Shown here in pieces: positions 44,264-55,555 of a stretch of 64,000 nt of DNA. Both the position numbers and the translations under genes were made by a program. The notes beneath the pieces are model-generated. The model was not told the DNA's origin and searched no databases. It was given only the letters and a program-made list of their open reading frames with translations. Numbering within the stretch: the stretch's first letter is position 1; each line of letters starts with the position of its first letter. Source of the stretch: Spisula solida (Eukaryota > Mollusca > Bivalvia > Venerida > Mactridae); the NCBI GenBank assembly GCA_947247005.1, contig OX365946.1, forward strand, positions 9,680,453 to 9,744,452, given 5' to 3'.

Positions 44264-44851
44264 TCAATCTTGTTGAATAAGAACTATTGTTAAAGTATTC
44301 CAACCGTGGTCTTGATTCAAATTTGTAGCAATACCATTCGTACGGGAAACCCACACTTTATCCCCCGACTGTAACTGGACGCTGACCAATGCTGATCCAC
44401 AATTGTGGTACGCCGAATCCCCTGAGAAAACACGACCGATAATGCCACCATCTTTGATAATGTTCAAATCAATCCATTTCCCGCCATTATTTAAACACGC
44501 GTTGACATGTATCATATATATTCCAGTAACCGGCACGTCAAAATATCCTTCAATCAAGTTGTATGCATCCCCGATATTCGAGACCTCGACATCGTACATA
44601 ACCCTGTCTGTTTTGTCCAGGTGTGTGCTTTTTGACAATCTAACATGGGCAGAAACTCGAGAATTCTTCTTCGACTGAGCAATTTCTAGCGCGGTTACTC
44701 TTGACGCTAGTTGAGCATTTTCGTTTTGTAACTGAATAAATCTTTCCATGAGTTTATACTCGTACACAAATCTAGAACCATTATCATTGAAAGGTTCCAT
44801 CGAATGTGTCCTCAACAATAAGCACGCGAAAACTACACAGAATGCCTTCAT
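44264..44851 (-). CDS. Secreted C1q-domain protein (copy B)
   Basis: Intronless 195-residue paralogue of the gene at 33394-33981, with the same signal peptide, coiled coil and C-terminal C1q domain. Seven residues differ by eye: ALEIAQ, YDVEV, CLNNGG, GDSAYHN, LVSVQL, RTNGIATN (two changes). No frame damage is seen, while flanking non-coding DNA has many indels, which suggests selection on the protein. The TATA box of copy A is altered here and the TATAATTATT-type leader is missing, so expression may differ. The 4.83-kb element lies just downstream (from 44089). Confidence 0.9.
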   Translation of the reverse strand: MKAFCVVFACLLLRTHSMEPFNDNGSRFVYEYKLMERFIQLQNENAQLASRVTALEIAQSKKNSRVSAHVRLSKSTHLDKTDRVMYDVEVSNIGDAYNLIEGYFDVPVTGIYMIHVNACLNNGGKWIDLNIIKDGGIIGRVFSGDSAYHNCGSALVSVQLQSGDKVWVSRTNGIATNLNQDHGWNTLTIVLIQQD

Positions 44852-46162
44852 TTTAATGTCAAACAGTATGCCTAAGTGAGTGAATGCGTGTAATAACTTC
44901 TAAAGAAAGATCTTTAGCGTTATAGGAATAAGAGTGATGAGCGATTTATTAAATAGTGCTTATGCAGTAGACTAGCATCAAGTCACACATTGTGAAATAT
45001 TCTTTGCTATAATATCACGAAGAGAGCACATCAAAAAGGGTAAACTTCTTGTTTTGACTGAGATATTCTAATAAACTGACTGATTTGACTCACGAAATTG
45101 GAATTCGACAGGCATCAACATGCATGGGCGGATCAGAATTTTGTGGTGGGTAGCGTCAATATTGAAATGTCTCTTTTCTGCCTAGGAAAATTGACCGAGC
45201 TAAGCGAGCTAGAAAAAATATTATTTGAACAGCATGTATCAGAGGTTATTTTGCGAGCATTGTCCTAGCTTTTCTCCTTGGACAAAAGACAAATTTGCCA
45301 TGCTTGGGCAATTTTAGAGGAGGCACGACGTCCTTGACATGTATTTTGTCGCATAGTATATCATCAGAAGTAGTTTAGGTATACGCACGGACAATGGAAC
45401 TCCAGACAATTAAATTTTTCAGTAGGCACTCATGTAAATAAGTTAAGCGCAACCAGGGATTACTAATCCTGTTTCAGTGCAAATGGGGCATATTTGAAAC
45501 ACCGATTTCGTGGAATATCCACGTGTCCCTAAATGTTTTGTTTTTAATTGGTGTAATTTTGAGAATAATTAGAAAGCTTTAAAATACAAGTGTACATGTA
45601 AGTCATTGTCCTTTGTTTATATTACTACCCACTGTATAAGTATTTATATATCTCACTGGCTTAGAATGAGAAGATCGTAAGTACATAACGCTTTTTTGAG
45701 AAAACAAAAAATACTGTCTGAAAACTTTACTTATGAAAAATACAAGCTATTTCAACTTCAGTTTGGTCAACATGACTTGTTCCAATTTTAATGAAAATAG
45801 GCTCATACGAAGATCTTTGTGATGCAGGTTTCAAAAATATGTATGAGTCTTATAAGGTCGTAACTAGCACTTAATTACGACCTTTTCATTCTAAACCAGC
45901 GATATGCGGCTTTGGGTTGTCTGTGTGCTACAGTATTTAGTCAATTCATCTCCACGTTTTTATTTGTTGGCTGAATATAAGCCTACATACGTACATGTAC
46001 TTTGAGACGCACTTGGAGTGAACTTGAATCATTTATTAGTTTGTGCCTGTGATATGTATACTTGTAATACATGTGTTCCATTGGTGTATTTCACGCTCTG
46101 TTGTTTCTATTGAATGCTTCATTCCCTGTCCCATATGCTATTACCTGTTGGTACATAGTGCA

Positions 46163-46272
46163 AAGGTAACTGTATCTTTGCTTTAGAGATTTTTTTTGTG
46201 TAAATTCATATACATTTTACAAACACAAATTGAAAAATTGTTTACTCTTAATCAATGATACAGTTACCTGTG
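46163..46272. mobile_element. 110-bp MITE, Mutator-like 10-bp duplication (copy B)
   Basis: Ends AAGGTAACTGTATC and, inverted, CACAGGTAACTGTATCATT. ACATAGTGCA flanks both sides (46153-46162, 46273-46282), exactly as in copy A. Confidence 0.75.
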
Positions 46273-47063
46273 ACATAGTGCACATGATACTTTAACCTAG
46301 TGCACTTCGTGTTAAGTTCACTGTACATGTAACGTTCTGACAATGTCTGACATGTCGTTATAAACTTACTGATAACACGACCCTAATGGTCCTGTATATT
46401 GATAACGTCTGTATTCTCGAAGAATATTCTTACAAAGAGGATCACAGGTTTTCGGCATGTTGGCTTGGCTGCCTATTTATATAAGCCTACATACGTACAT
46501 GTTCTTTGAGGCACCCTTGGAGTGAAGTTGTACATGTATCATTTATTTGTTTGTCAATGTGATATGTATATATGTACTTGTAATCCGTGTGTTCCTTTGG
46601 TGTCTTTCGTGCTGTGTTGTTTCTATTGAATGAGTGACCCACTCTACAACCCACCCAGAAAGCTAAAAATATGCGTGAATATTGTTTCATACAACATAAA
46701 ATAACATTTCACATGAGTGGGTCACTGGCAGGGGGTCACAGCCAACATGCCGAATACCTGTGACGAGGACAGGAAAGTATCTATAGCAATACTACATGTT
46801 TGTGTGTATACATACATGTACACTACTCAATACAACAATGACACTCGGAAACAACTGCTTGCTTTGAAACAAATTCACATCCTGTTTGCCTTTTGTCATA
46901 AAACCACCGAAGCAACGTATTTAATTAACATATTCTTCATTGGTTCATATAGAAAGTCATAGTATTTACTTTCAACGAATCCGATGTGATGCATTACTTG
47001 ATTGGTTCGTTTGATACCGGCCAACTGTGGTATAACTCGTTAATTTAGGTCAGCCATCGTTTC

Positions 47064-47570
47064 TTCCCTGTCTGACTTAATATTATCTTTTTACATAACA
47101 TTGTGCATATTTGTAAGCGTTGCACTATATCATTAACTTCCTAATCTAAACTTTAGTTAACGTAACATGACCATGTGGCTAAGTAGCAATCGCGAAATGG
47201 CTTAGTAGATAAGGTATTGATTCTACTGGCTTTTATCCAATTTAAATTTTAAAATGTTTAAATCAGTACAAGGTACTATGTCATGGTATTGCAGTGTTTC
47301 TTTACAAGTGACATACCTAACTAAACTAACTGTAAAATTAAAAAAACAACACTTTGATTAACATAACAAAAACACAATGTCTGCCACAACCCTTGATCAC
47401 TATAAAATAGCATAAATTATATAGTTTTCTCATGTCATAACAAGTAAAACAATTTATAAAATAAAAAAATAATTATTTTGGTCATAAAATGCATAGTGGT
47501 TAGGGACAGGCCGGGAACCTCAGTCCATTTGAAGTAGACTGCTCCAGTTGTGGTCGAAGACATGTTTTGT
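47064..47570. other. Intergenic, nothing recognised
   Basis: AT-rich; no supported feature. Confidence 0.4.
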
Positions 47571-47571
47571 T

Positions 47572-47745
47572 TTAAGCTCACCTGTCACAAAACATAGGCA
47601 CTAGAGGTCACACTTTTGGTCTGTAAATAACAAGATCGCTGGTTAGGACTATATGAAGTTGTAAATGGTTTCTTATGTCACCATGTGGGCCATCTTGAAC
47701 TATAACGACAGGTAAGTGACCTAGGGCCCTTTGGACCCTCTTGTT
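47572..47745. mobile_element. Minimal (core-less) copy of the 145-bp-core element
   Basis: The left end TTAAGCTCACCTGTCACAAA joins almost directly to a short AGGTCACACTTTTGG piece and the right end GACAGGTAAGTGACCTAGGG, CCCTTTGGACCCTCTTGTT. It has both ends but less than one core unit. Confidence 0.75.
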
Positions 47746-47823
47746 AACCAGCTACCTACACGTATTATTTAAACAAGCGTGCTTAATATTCACTCCAACG
47801 TATTTAATAATCATGCTCGTTAT

Positions 47824-48110
47824 TACACACTATATTGGCAAAACGCAATGGGTCCAGTTTAACGACGCGGGTCCGGTTTAACGACGCGGGTCTGGCTAAC
47901 GTAACGAGCATGCATGACAAACGTGTGCATTCCGTAAGAGTATTCCTGTCTTCAGAATTCAAAAATAACGATACAAAAATACGCATAAATGTAACACTCA
48001 CCTGCTGATTATTGTTGATATCCACCATATTTAGCCGGATCATTTGCGTTACGTTAGCTGGACCCGCGTCTTAAACCCGAATCCATTGCGTTTTGCCGAT
48101 ACAGTGTGTA
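47824..48110. mobile_element. ~290-bp MITE with ~50-bp inverted repeats
   Basis: The left arm TACACACTATATTGGCAAAA-CGCAATGG... pairs with the inverted right arm TACACACTGTATCGGCAAAA-CGCAATGG.... GACGCGGGTCC motifs are present in both arms. The exact boundary and duplication could not be fixed. Confidence 0.75.
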
Positions 48111-48622
48111 TTAACCAATCGTGAAACAAATGTGGGTGAAAAAATACGCTGGTGAACGAGTGAAGATCATAATTACATATCATGTAAAATGTATACCATA
48201 ACATGAATAATTTAAATGCAAAATATATATTGATAAAATATTTAAAAAATAGTTTTTTGTAAAACACATAAAATGGTGTTATCGAGGTTCTAATATAGTA
48301 TTTAATCTTGTCACGGGAATTGGACAGGGAGCCAATATTGACCTTCGTGGTTCTATCCCATTCCGATGTGCAAAGGTTTCCGGTTTTCAGAGGTTTTATT
48401 ATTAAGCTAAGCTGACATTACTTGTGGAAATTTTTCTGTAAAACTTCTGCCCACAACCACATGACCCGTGTGGAAAAGTATATCATAGACGGTTATCTAC
48501 TAGTTTTCAGTGTCATAAATCAAAGGGGTTCGACACATGAACTGTACAATGATCAAACAGTTTTTTTCCAAAGAAAATCCTTTAATAATATTTAAAAAAA
48601 AAGTTTAACCATTATGTGTTTA

Positions 48623-48843
48623 TAGTCCAGTTAGGATATTGTGACAGTGACGTTGCAGTTTATGTGTACGCTAAAAACCACAACCATTGTCCAAACAAGT
48701 AGAGCGAAGTTAAGTATGTTAGTTTAGCATTGAAATTATAGTTGTTTGTACAGATAAGCCTTTATAATTGGTTTTACATCGTTATAGTGGAATGTGGACT
48801 CGACCGCTGCGTCACTGGATTTTTATCTATCCTGACTGGACAA
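48623..48843. mobile_element. 221-bp MITE with TA duplication (family copy 2)
   Basis: Ends TAGTCCAGTTAGGATA and TATCCTGACTGGAC, TA on both sides. It is the reverse-oriented relative of 19671-19887. Confidence 0.8.
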
Positions 48844-48849
48844 TACGTG

Positions 48850-50045
48850 TCGGCCCTCCTTTGAGTTAAACGTTATATATACATCTCCGTTCGAGTTAAT
48901 GAATCCACGTACTCGTACGTGTGACCTTATCACGACGTAGGCCCTTTTTAGGAAATAATGAAAATCATGTTCTAACATTACAAGTATAGACCAACATGAC
49001 CTACAACACGATCCAGTCACATGTGAAAGATACCAACGCACTGAATGTCTACTTTCAGTGGTAATGGTGGAATGCCTTGACAATGGTGAACTTTAATAAT
49101 CTATTTCAGTTAAATAAAAAAACGGCAAGGTGTAAAAAATAATGCATGTACAAATGTGTAAACCTTTTATAGTAAAACAATTTTATCTTGAATGATTAGA
49201 GAAATTTCGCTTAGATACTTATACCAAATTAACAGTAGAGAATCGAATCAGTCAGTGCGTGTGTTAAGGATGAACAAAAATGTATTTCGAGTTTACATGA
49301 AGACATTATGTTTTGAGGATTATTTTGAAGCCAAAAGGTACCTATATTTTGTTATATATTTTGTTATATAACATGTGTCACTTTGGGGTTGGCAATTGTC
49401 ACTTTATATTGCAATAATGGACAATTTATGACCTGACGGGCGACCAGTATAAATGGCAGGTAATAACCATATAGCTATAATTACAAACCGGCTAGTCTAA
49501 AATACATGTATGATTGTTTAGTTAGAGCGTAAATTATTGGTTTGCAAAAATAAATTCAATGATTTCGTAATGAGTATTGTCTTTGATAAACATCTATACA
49601 TTTGTGTACAAAATACATTTCCCTGCCAACCCATCCGCTTGCCTATGTAGCTGTTGAAAGAATATATAGTTTGAGAACGATGTCTGCCATGCTCCTCTGA
49701 AGAGTTTGTTCAAGTTCGTTATTTGGCCATTTCTATTAGCTCTTGCTATACCATATGTGTTCAGAAATTGCGCATACTTGGGCTAGAATTAGTGTAACAA
49801 ATTCGAATAATAAGACTGTAATTGACTGATATTTGTAATAAATTGAGTTTTCCCACTAACTCATGATGTCCCTAGAACCAGAATGCGCCTGATGAATCCA
49901 TGTTTATTCAAAAATGTCTTCGGACTCCCGTAGTTGCTTGAGATTAAATATTTTACGACCCCTCCCCTCCATAATTATACCAGCTCATGTATCCGTAGCC
50001 ATGGGGTTGCACACACAATACATTTAGTTTTAGAGGTAGGTTCAT
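48850..50045. other. Intergenic, nothing firmly recognised
   Basis: A minus-strand open stretch at 48845-49083 (SNGDVYITFNSKEG) runs into the MITE end. It has no recognised domain and was not called a gene. Confidence 0.35.
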
Positions 50046-50051
50046 AGTTTA

Positions 50052-50370
50052 CGAGGGTCAGTCAAAGGTAACTCAGAGTTGCAAAATAATGCTTAGTGCT
50101 AAAGTAAATAATAGTGATATATGGTATCTCAGTGATTTTACGGCGAATTCCAATAGTGTGCCCTTGTCGATTACATTTCCCAAGTTACCCGAGCGAACCC
50201 TCGATGACAAATCGCAATTCTTGCCAGGAACGCAAGCAAGTCCCGAACGTCCGCCTGGACGATCATTATCCCGGACAGTCCATCTGTGCAGTATTGACGG
50301 TGGCAGTCATTCGTGTGGTTAACCACGATCGTCCTCCCAACCATTCGTGAAAGCTCGGCCATTTCCGTTT
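50052..50370. mobile_element. Possible mariner-like fragment (one end seen)
   Basis: TACGAGGGTCAGTCAAAGGT resembles a mariner terminal repeat preceded by TA. The following 300 bp are unusually GC-rich, with open frames on both strands, but no transposase motif or matching right end was found. Confidence 0.35.
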
Positions 50371-50754
50371 ATCTCCGGTAAATAAAATTGCAATGCACAA
50401 AGGCCGAAGGCCGAGGTGATCAGAATGCCTCCCAACACGTGAAAGACCATTGGTGCTGTTGTTGCTGATCCATTTTATTTTTTAAAAAAAAACAAGAAAG
50501 CTTCCGATCTGTTGTATCTTGTCACAATTTGTTGCCTCCGTAGTGGTTAGTACTTACAATACCCGGATACATGGCTATTAGAGTATTTTCTTTATATTGA
50601 CATTTGAAAGATTTTTGGTTCCAATGAATCCCATTTGTTGTATTTTCGAATAGCAAATAATGTTCCTCATTTTTTTCCTTCTTGTAAATAACGAAGTTAG
50701 AAATAATGTTTTGATTGTAAACAATGACTCTACACTACGATTTATGGTTCATTG

Positions 50755-51010
50755 CATCATCCCTATCTTTGATGAGGGAGTTTATTGCTTTGTAAATATG
50801 GATCGGTCGGTCTGTCTGTTGGTAGACCAAATGGTTTCCATTCAATAACTCAAGAACCCTTTGCCCTAGGATCTCCAAACTTTACATGATAGTTGGTCAT
50901 CAGCAGTAGATGGCCGCTATTCCAGGTCAGAAGACCAAAGGTCAAGGTGACTGTGACGTTTACCATTTCTGACTATTGGGCTGCCAAACATGTTTTACAA
51001 ACATCTCTCC
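50755..51010. mobile_element. Dispersed element, TATGTCCCCCATC family copy
   Basis: CATCCCTATCTTTGATGAGG, GATCGGTCGGTCTGTCTG, CCCTTTGCCCTAGGATC and TCAAGGTGACTGTGACG match 18655-19025. Confidence 0.65.
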
Positions 51011-51018
51011 TTATGTAG

Positions 51019-51130
51019 GAGTTGATGTCTAACTCAATGTATACAGCATCACCCACAAAATTGTCCAAACTGTCACTTCTCCAGTTATTTACAACACCAA
51101 CATTGAAGTCTTGCTTGAAATGTTACTGTA
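51019..51130 (-). pseudogene. Diverged copy of the unknown exon at 51187
   Basis: The minus strand encodes VNNWRSDSLDNFVGDA and LDINSYI, matching INDWSIDSMKHIVGED and LDINPYL of the next exon upstream on this strand. It opens after an AG (CTTACAG) and lacks the shared C-terminal tail. Family not recognised. Confidence 0.4.
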
Positions 51131-51186
51131 AGATGATATCAGTAAATACAAAAATGCCATAGATCTAATACATACAAAAGCCAAGC

Positions 51187-51349
51187 TTAAAATGACATTA
51201 ATGGCAACTTAACATGTTTTATAATACTATTTAGATCATCCATCTTTAGGTAGGGGTTTATGTCCAACTTGTTGTCTTCACCCACAATATGTTTCATACT
51301 GTCAATGCTCCAATCATTTATAATGGCTGCACTCGTTGGCAACCACAGT
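51187..51349 (-). CDS. Terminal exon of an unrecognised gene
   Basis: Acceptor GGTGTTTCTTTCAG at 51350-51363, then a frame LWLPTSAAIINDWSIDSMKH, IVGEDNKLDINPYLKMDDLN, SIIKHVKLPLMSF and TAA at 51187-51189. It starts in phase 1, so an upstream exon is needed; none was identified in 51360-52800. Duplicated in diverged form at 51019-51130. The repeated NNW...D.L.I unit suggests a family-specific repeat domain, but function is unknown and it may be a pseudogene. Confidence 0.4.
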
Positions 51350-51827
51350 CTGAAAGAAACACCGATGATATACACTAGTTACTTCTTTTACTTTTACTAT
51401 ATGGTATACTAGTATCAGTGCCTTCGTCAGACTTTAAGTTAAGAAAATGTCATTTCTTATAACAAACACATAATTATTCTAAAATGATAACAACACCAAA
51501 ATTCAATGGAATTAATAAATAAAAAATACATGTTAATCCAAACCATTAGTTCTACCCATCGATAGGTTTGGGTATATAAATTTAGTGTTTCTTTGCTTTT
51601 CTACACCTCTACCGCATTTGGTGCTCCACTCTTTCAATGTGATTATATAAAGTCTTGTCTAATGGGTATAAACAATATAAACTATAATGATTTAAGTTAA
51701 AAGACTAGTGACTGTTCCCATACTTCGTCATTAAAAATGCGACGGAATTCCAGCTATTTTTTTAATCAGTCCCTTAATAAATATACTCAAAACAAAAACC
51801 ATTGGATTCTCAATAATACATTCATTA

Positions 51828-52510
51828 TTAGGCCCCTACCGGTTTTCAACCGGAGGAGACTATAGGTTTGCCCTCCGTCCGTCAGTCCGTCCGTCTGTCC
51901 GTCAAAAATCTGGTTCCTGACATAACTTAAACAATTTCCAAGCTATGTTTATGAAACTTGGTATGTGGATAGGGGTAAGTAAAGGGATTGTGCACGTGTA
52001 AAACAATATTGATTCTTACAAACATGCGGTTGCTATGGAGAGAGAAAGAGTGAAACTATGTCAAAATCTGGATCCTGACATATCTCAAACAGTTTCCACG
52101 CTATGTTTATGAAACTTGGAATGTGGTAAGTGCCAATAAGGAGATTATGCACATCTAAATTGTGGTTCTTATGGATACGGAAATACTTCAAAATGTGGGA
52201 TCCTGCCATAACACAAACAGTTTCCTAGCTAGGGCTCTGCAACTTGGTATAAGGAAAGGAGTCTATATGGCGATTGTGTACACTTAATACGTTTTTATTC
52301 TGGTTGCTATGGATACAGCAATAGTTAAATTACTTCCCTTTAACTGGATCTTTGTATTACCCTAAAAATATCAATGCTAGGTTGACGATTTATGGTATAT
52401 GCATAGAGATCATGTTGAAATGACGCCTATTAGTTTATGCTTCACTTTGACAAAAATTGTGGTTGCCATTACCACCGTAGTATTGAAAATAATGTAAAGG
52501 TCATGGCTTC
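51828..52510. mobile_element. Dispersed element, GGCCCCTACCGGTTTTCAAC head
   Basis: The head hairpin (ACCGGTTTTCAACCGGAGGA), GTCCGTCAGTCCGTCCGTCT tract and about three ~150-bp units with TGACATAACTTAAACA, AGCTATGTTTATGAAACTTG and GGTTGCTATGGA. Confidence 0.7.
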
Positions 52511-52832
52511 AAACCATTAGGGGACTTCTGTATTGCTTGCAATTCTTAGTGACTTTTTAAATAACTATAAAGCCAGGTCAAAAATACAGATCTTTGTTAT
52601 TTCTAAATACTATAAATCTTATTTTACAATTTTAAAATATTTTTAGTTGGTGCAATTTGTACAATTCACTGTTTATCAGTTGCAAGAAATTCTCTATAGT
52701 GAAGAAACACCTTGACAACAATCTGAAACAAAGAATCTGTTGTCCTTAAAGTTTCCAAGCAACGCGTTTACACTTATTCTGTGCATAATGACCTCCTCGT
52801 GAAAAAATAAATACTAAAATGAACATTATTAA

Positions 52833-53042
52833 TTAAAACTTGCTCACGTTTTTGTAGATCCTTTTTTTGCTTAACGTTTTCCTATCGCAGTACATGTATA
52901 TGGTACGGTTTGATTTCCATATTAGTACATCATAAACACCGCCTTGTGCATCAAGAAATACATGACTCTCTTCCTTACACATATCACAGAGTTTGCTGTT
53001 CACTTCTGCAATGATGGGTTTCGTAATTTTTATTTGTTTCAT
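52833..53042 (-). CDS. Hypothetical 69-residue ORF with CxxC
   Basis: ATG-started frame MKQIKITKPIIAEVNSKLCD, MCKEESHVFLDAQGGVYDVL, IWKSNRTIYMYCDRK..., basic C-terminus, stop at 52833. Single LCDMC motif and a β-rich middle. No family recognised and no splice context; it could be an exon, a relic or chance. Confidence 0.25.
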   Translation of the reverse strand: MKQIKITKPIIAEVNSKLCDMCKEESHVFLDAQGGVYDVLIWKSNRTIYMYCDRKTLSKKRIYKNVSKF

Positions 53043-53065
53043 TTCAATTTAGGAAATTGTTTCTT

Positions 53066-53290
53066 TGGCATGTTTATGCCACCGCAACTACTGATGGCAA
53101 CTACTGATGCGAAAGACATATAGTCATTGTCCTGTCAGGTTTTTTTCCGTTTCTGAAACTCAAATATTTTCAATGTCTACCAAAGGCATTGCTTTCAAAC
53201 CAGCATACACACTCAGCACTGTTAACGCCATGTAACACTATCCAACATTTCCACATATTTACGACCCTTGGTGTACAACCACACGTACTC
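53066..53290. mobile_element. Head fragment of the GGCATATAGTGATT family
   Basis: TTTATGCCACCGCAACTACT, GACATATAGTCATTGTCCTG and GTAACACTATCCAACATTT match 28675-28945. The tail is missing. Confidence 0.55.
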
Positions 53291-53611
53291 ATCAAGCGTC
53301 ATGAATGTAAAGATTGAGTTAAGCAAAATGCCCGTATGTTTACATTCTGACAAAGGTATTTCTTCGTATCTTTTAAAGTCGCGTGCTCAGACGTTAGGTG
53401 TAACCCTATTGATCAGTCATTATACAAGCTGCCTAACGTAATCGCTATAGTGGTCTTCTTAAAGTACTAAAATATAACTAAAAGCACAAGCGTAGTTAAA
53501 CACATTTAATTATTATTTGAGAGTTTAATGTGTACATTTGATAAAGAAACAAGTAAACATGTACAGTACTTAATAATACGTTGACGTAACATGACGTTAC
53601 ACAAACCACAG

Positions 53612-54180
53612 GCCTAAGAAATTATATCACAAAATACAGAGTTTTGAAATTCCCCATCTTCAAACTTTGTGACAATGCTTATTGGCGTAATATCTAGGCC
53701 AAGTTCGATTATAGACCAAATCGGCTCAGGCCTTCTTGGGTTATGGGCCTTTAATTACCAAATAAGTATGAAATTGGCCTTGTCTGTACTCTTACGCAAA
53801 TAGTTTTCATCCGGTCATCTTCAAACTATATGACAATGCTTATGGGTATAATATCTAGGCCAAGTTTGATTATAGGCCAAATCGGCCTAGGCCTTATTTG
53901 GTTATGGTCCTATAATTACAAAAATAAATGTGAAAATGACCTTGTCTGTTCTTTAGTACAAACAGTTTTCATCCGACCATCTTCAAACTTTGTGACAATG
54001 CTTATGGGAATAATATCTAGGACAAATTAGATTATAGGCCAAATCGGCCTGGGCCTTATTTGGTTATAGTCCTTTAATTGAAAAAAATGTTGGATCGTTT
54101 GTTTTTTTCATTCACAATGCCCTGAGACTCACCATGCCCCAAGACGGGCGTATTTTGTGACATTTTGGCACTCTTGTTTT
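53612..54180. mobile_element. Dispersed element with ~160-bp tandem units
   Basis: Three units with CCGGTCATCTTCAAACT, GACAATGCTTATGGG, ATAATATCTAGGCCAAG and GGCCAAATCGGCC; tail GACGGGCGTATTTTGTGACA then CTCTTGTTTT. The first 50 bp match the foldback element at 34617. Confidence 0.7.
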
Positions 54181-54321
54181 ATGTTTCTATGATATATTTG
54201 ACTGTGCTCGATAAAGGTAAAATAGATTGGTTTTGTGTCATGTTTTAGTTCTCGATTGTTGAATATGTCGACGAACTGTGTGAATCCGTAAGTGAACAAG
54301 GTATATTCCCCCTCTTCTGTA

Positions 54322-54952
54322 GTTACACTAACAAGTGTTACGGTCGTATATTCAATCTTCGTATATAGTGGTTATTGCATACTAACTTACTTAACTAATC
54401 AACAACAAAATACCAAACTCAGTTAATTAATTTTAATTGTTACTATGTCATAAGTGAATAAATCTCTCTCTCCTAAAAATGCACAGTCACTTAAAGTTCC
54501 TACAATACTTTAGTACTTAATAAAATCGACCAACATTCTAGAAAACAATAATAATTTTGAGTATAAGGTTTCCAAATTTAAGAACAGCTATTAAATTAAA
54601 CCAAAACCCCGAACCCTGAATACCCCGGAGAGCGTAAACTTACGCCTCCCGAAGATTCCAACATGCTAACCCATGACTACTCTGCCCTGTTCTCTCCCTA
54701 ACTGTTCTGATCCTGCTTACCATAGACCCCGCTTAAATATCACATTTGCCGGATATGTCGTGGCATCAAAACGTGGCCTTTAAACCAAACAGTCACGTCA
54801 AAAAGACAAGTTTGGAACCCTTCACACAAGATGTTCTAACCAATTAATAATGATAAGTAATATCCCTAGATATGACAAGTCACCTGACCTTAGTCTCGCC
54901 TGTAAGGTACTAACAGTGTACCAGTTGTAAACTGTTTAGTATAATACGGTCG
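54322..54952. repeat. ~630-bp long direct repeat, copy 1 (LTR-like)
   Basis: Begins GTTACACTAACAAGTGTTAC and ends near GTATAATAC. Collinear with 60991-61594. It contains CAACAACAAAATACCAAACT and CCGGAGAGCGTAAACTTACG. No coding frame, and the ends do not show a clean TG...CA pair. Confidence 0.75.
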
Positions 54953-54984
54953 AGGTATACGCGGTCTGGCTCTAGTATCTCCAC

Positions 54985-55205
54985 CTCCCGGCTAGCTCAA
55001 TCGGTAAGACGCAAGTCCGACGACCCAGAGGTTGTGGTTCGATACCTGGGAGGCACATACTTTCGTGCAGTTGGTTATGAAATAATTCTTACGGCCATCC
55101 TCCCTCCCACCACTGATTCTAAATCATGTAGGGCAGTTGTCAGTCAATGACGGAAGTATGTGCCTACTACTGGTTAACAGCTTAGATCCAGAGATCTTAG
55201 CCTCT
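54985..55205 (+). mobile_element. tRNA-derived SINE (intact head)
   Basis: The acceptor-like stem CCTCCCG (54985) pairs with TGGGAGG. Box A is TAGCTCAATCGG, box B GGTTCGATACC. The body includes GGTTATGAAATAATTCTTAC and GTCAATGACGGAAGTATGTG. The anticodon arm is irregular and a long body follows, so SINE rather than tRNA. Confidence 0.65.
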
Positions 55206-55555
55206 CCCGGGAAAGTGAGTAGGTTGACTGACCGCCGTGATATTGCGAGTTTAGTTAGCCTTGTACGTAGCTGAATTTTTCAAAACTCTAACCCCAGTCC
55301 AATAAGAGTTTTCACCCACTGTTAACCAGCAACAATTGGAGCAAACATTCGTTAAAATTGTCATCCGATTTTTTTTCAGTCGTTTAAGAATCTATAAATC
55401 ATAACAAAATCACTTCTGGTTACACACTTGCTTAAATGAAATGCGAGATACAGGTGAAAAGTAAACATCAAAAATGATAATGTCGTCGTCAATTTTCAAC
55501 TGCCAACTTTTGCAAAATGAAAGCAAATTAAGGAGTACGCTTAGCGGGGCGATAT

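Larger units (their letters stand above)
37227..47063. repeat. Segmental duplication, copy B (9.8 kb with insertion)
   Basis: Direct repeat of 31224-36612. It is longer because a 4.83-kb long-inverted-repeat element (39261-44089) sits inside it. It also has its own expanded 30-bp minisatellite and an extra MITE (38102-38229), and lacks the AGGTCA-type insertion of copy A. Confidence 0.85.

Noticed and set aside
48823..49083. 86-residue minus ORF (GFINSNGDVYITFNSKEG)
   Set aside because: Its 3' end is the end of a MITE, with no domain or splice context. Left uncalled.
54985..55058. Functional tRNA gene
   Set aside because: Acceptor stem pairs, but the anticodon arm is irregular and a SINE body follows directly.
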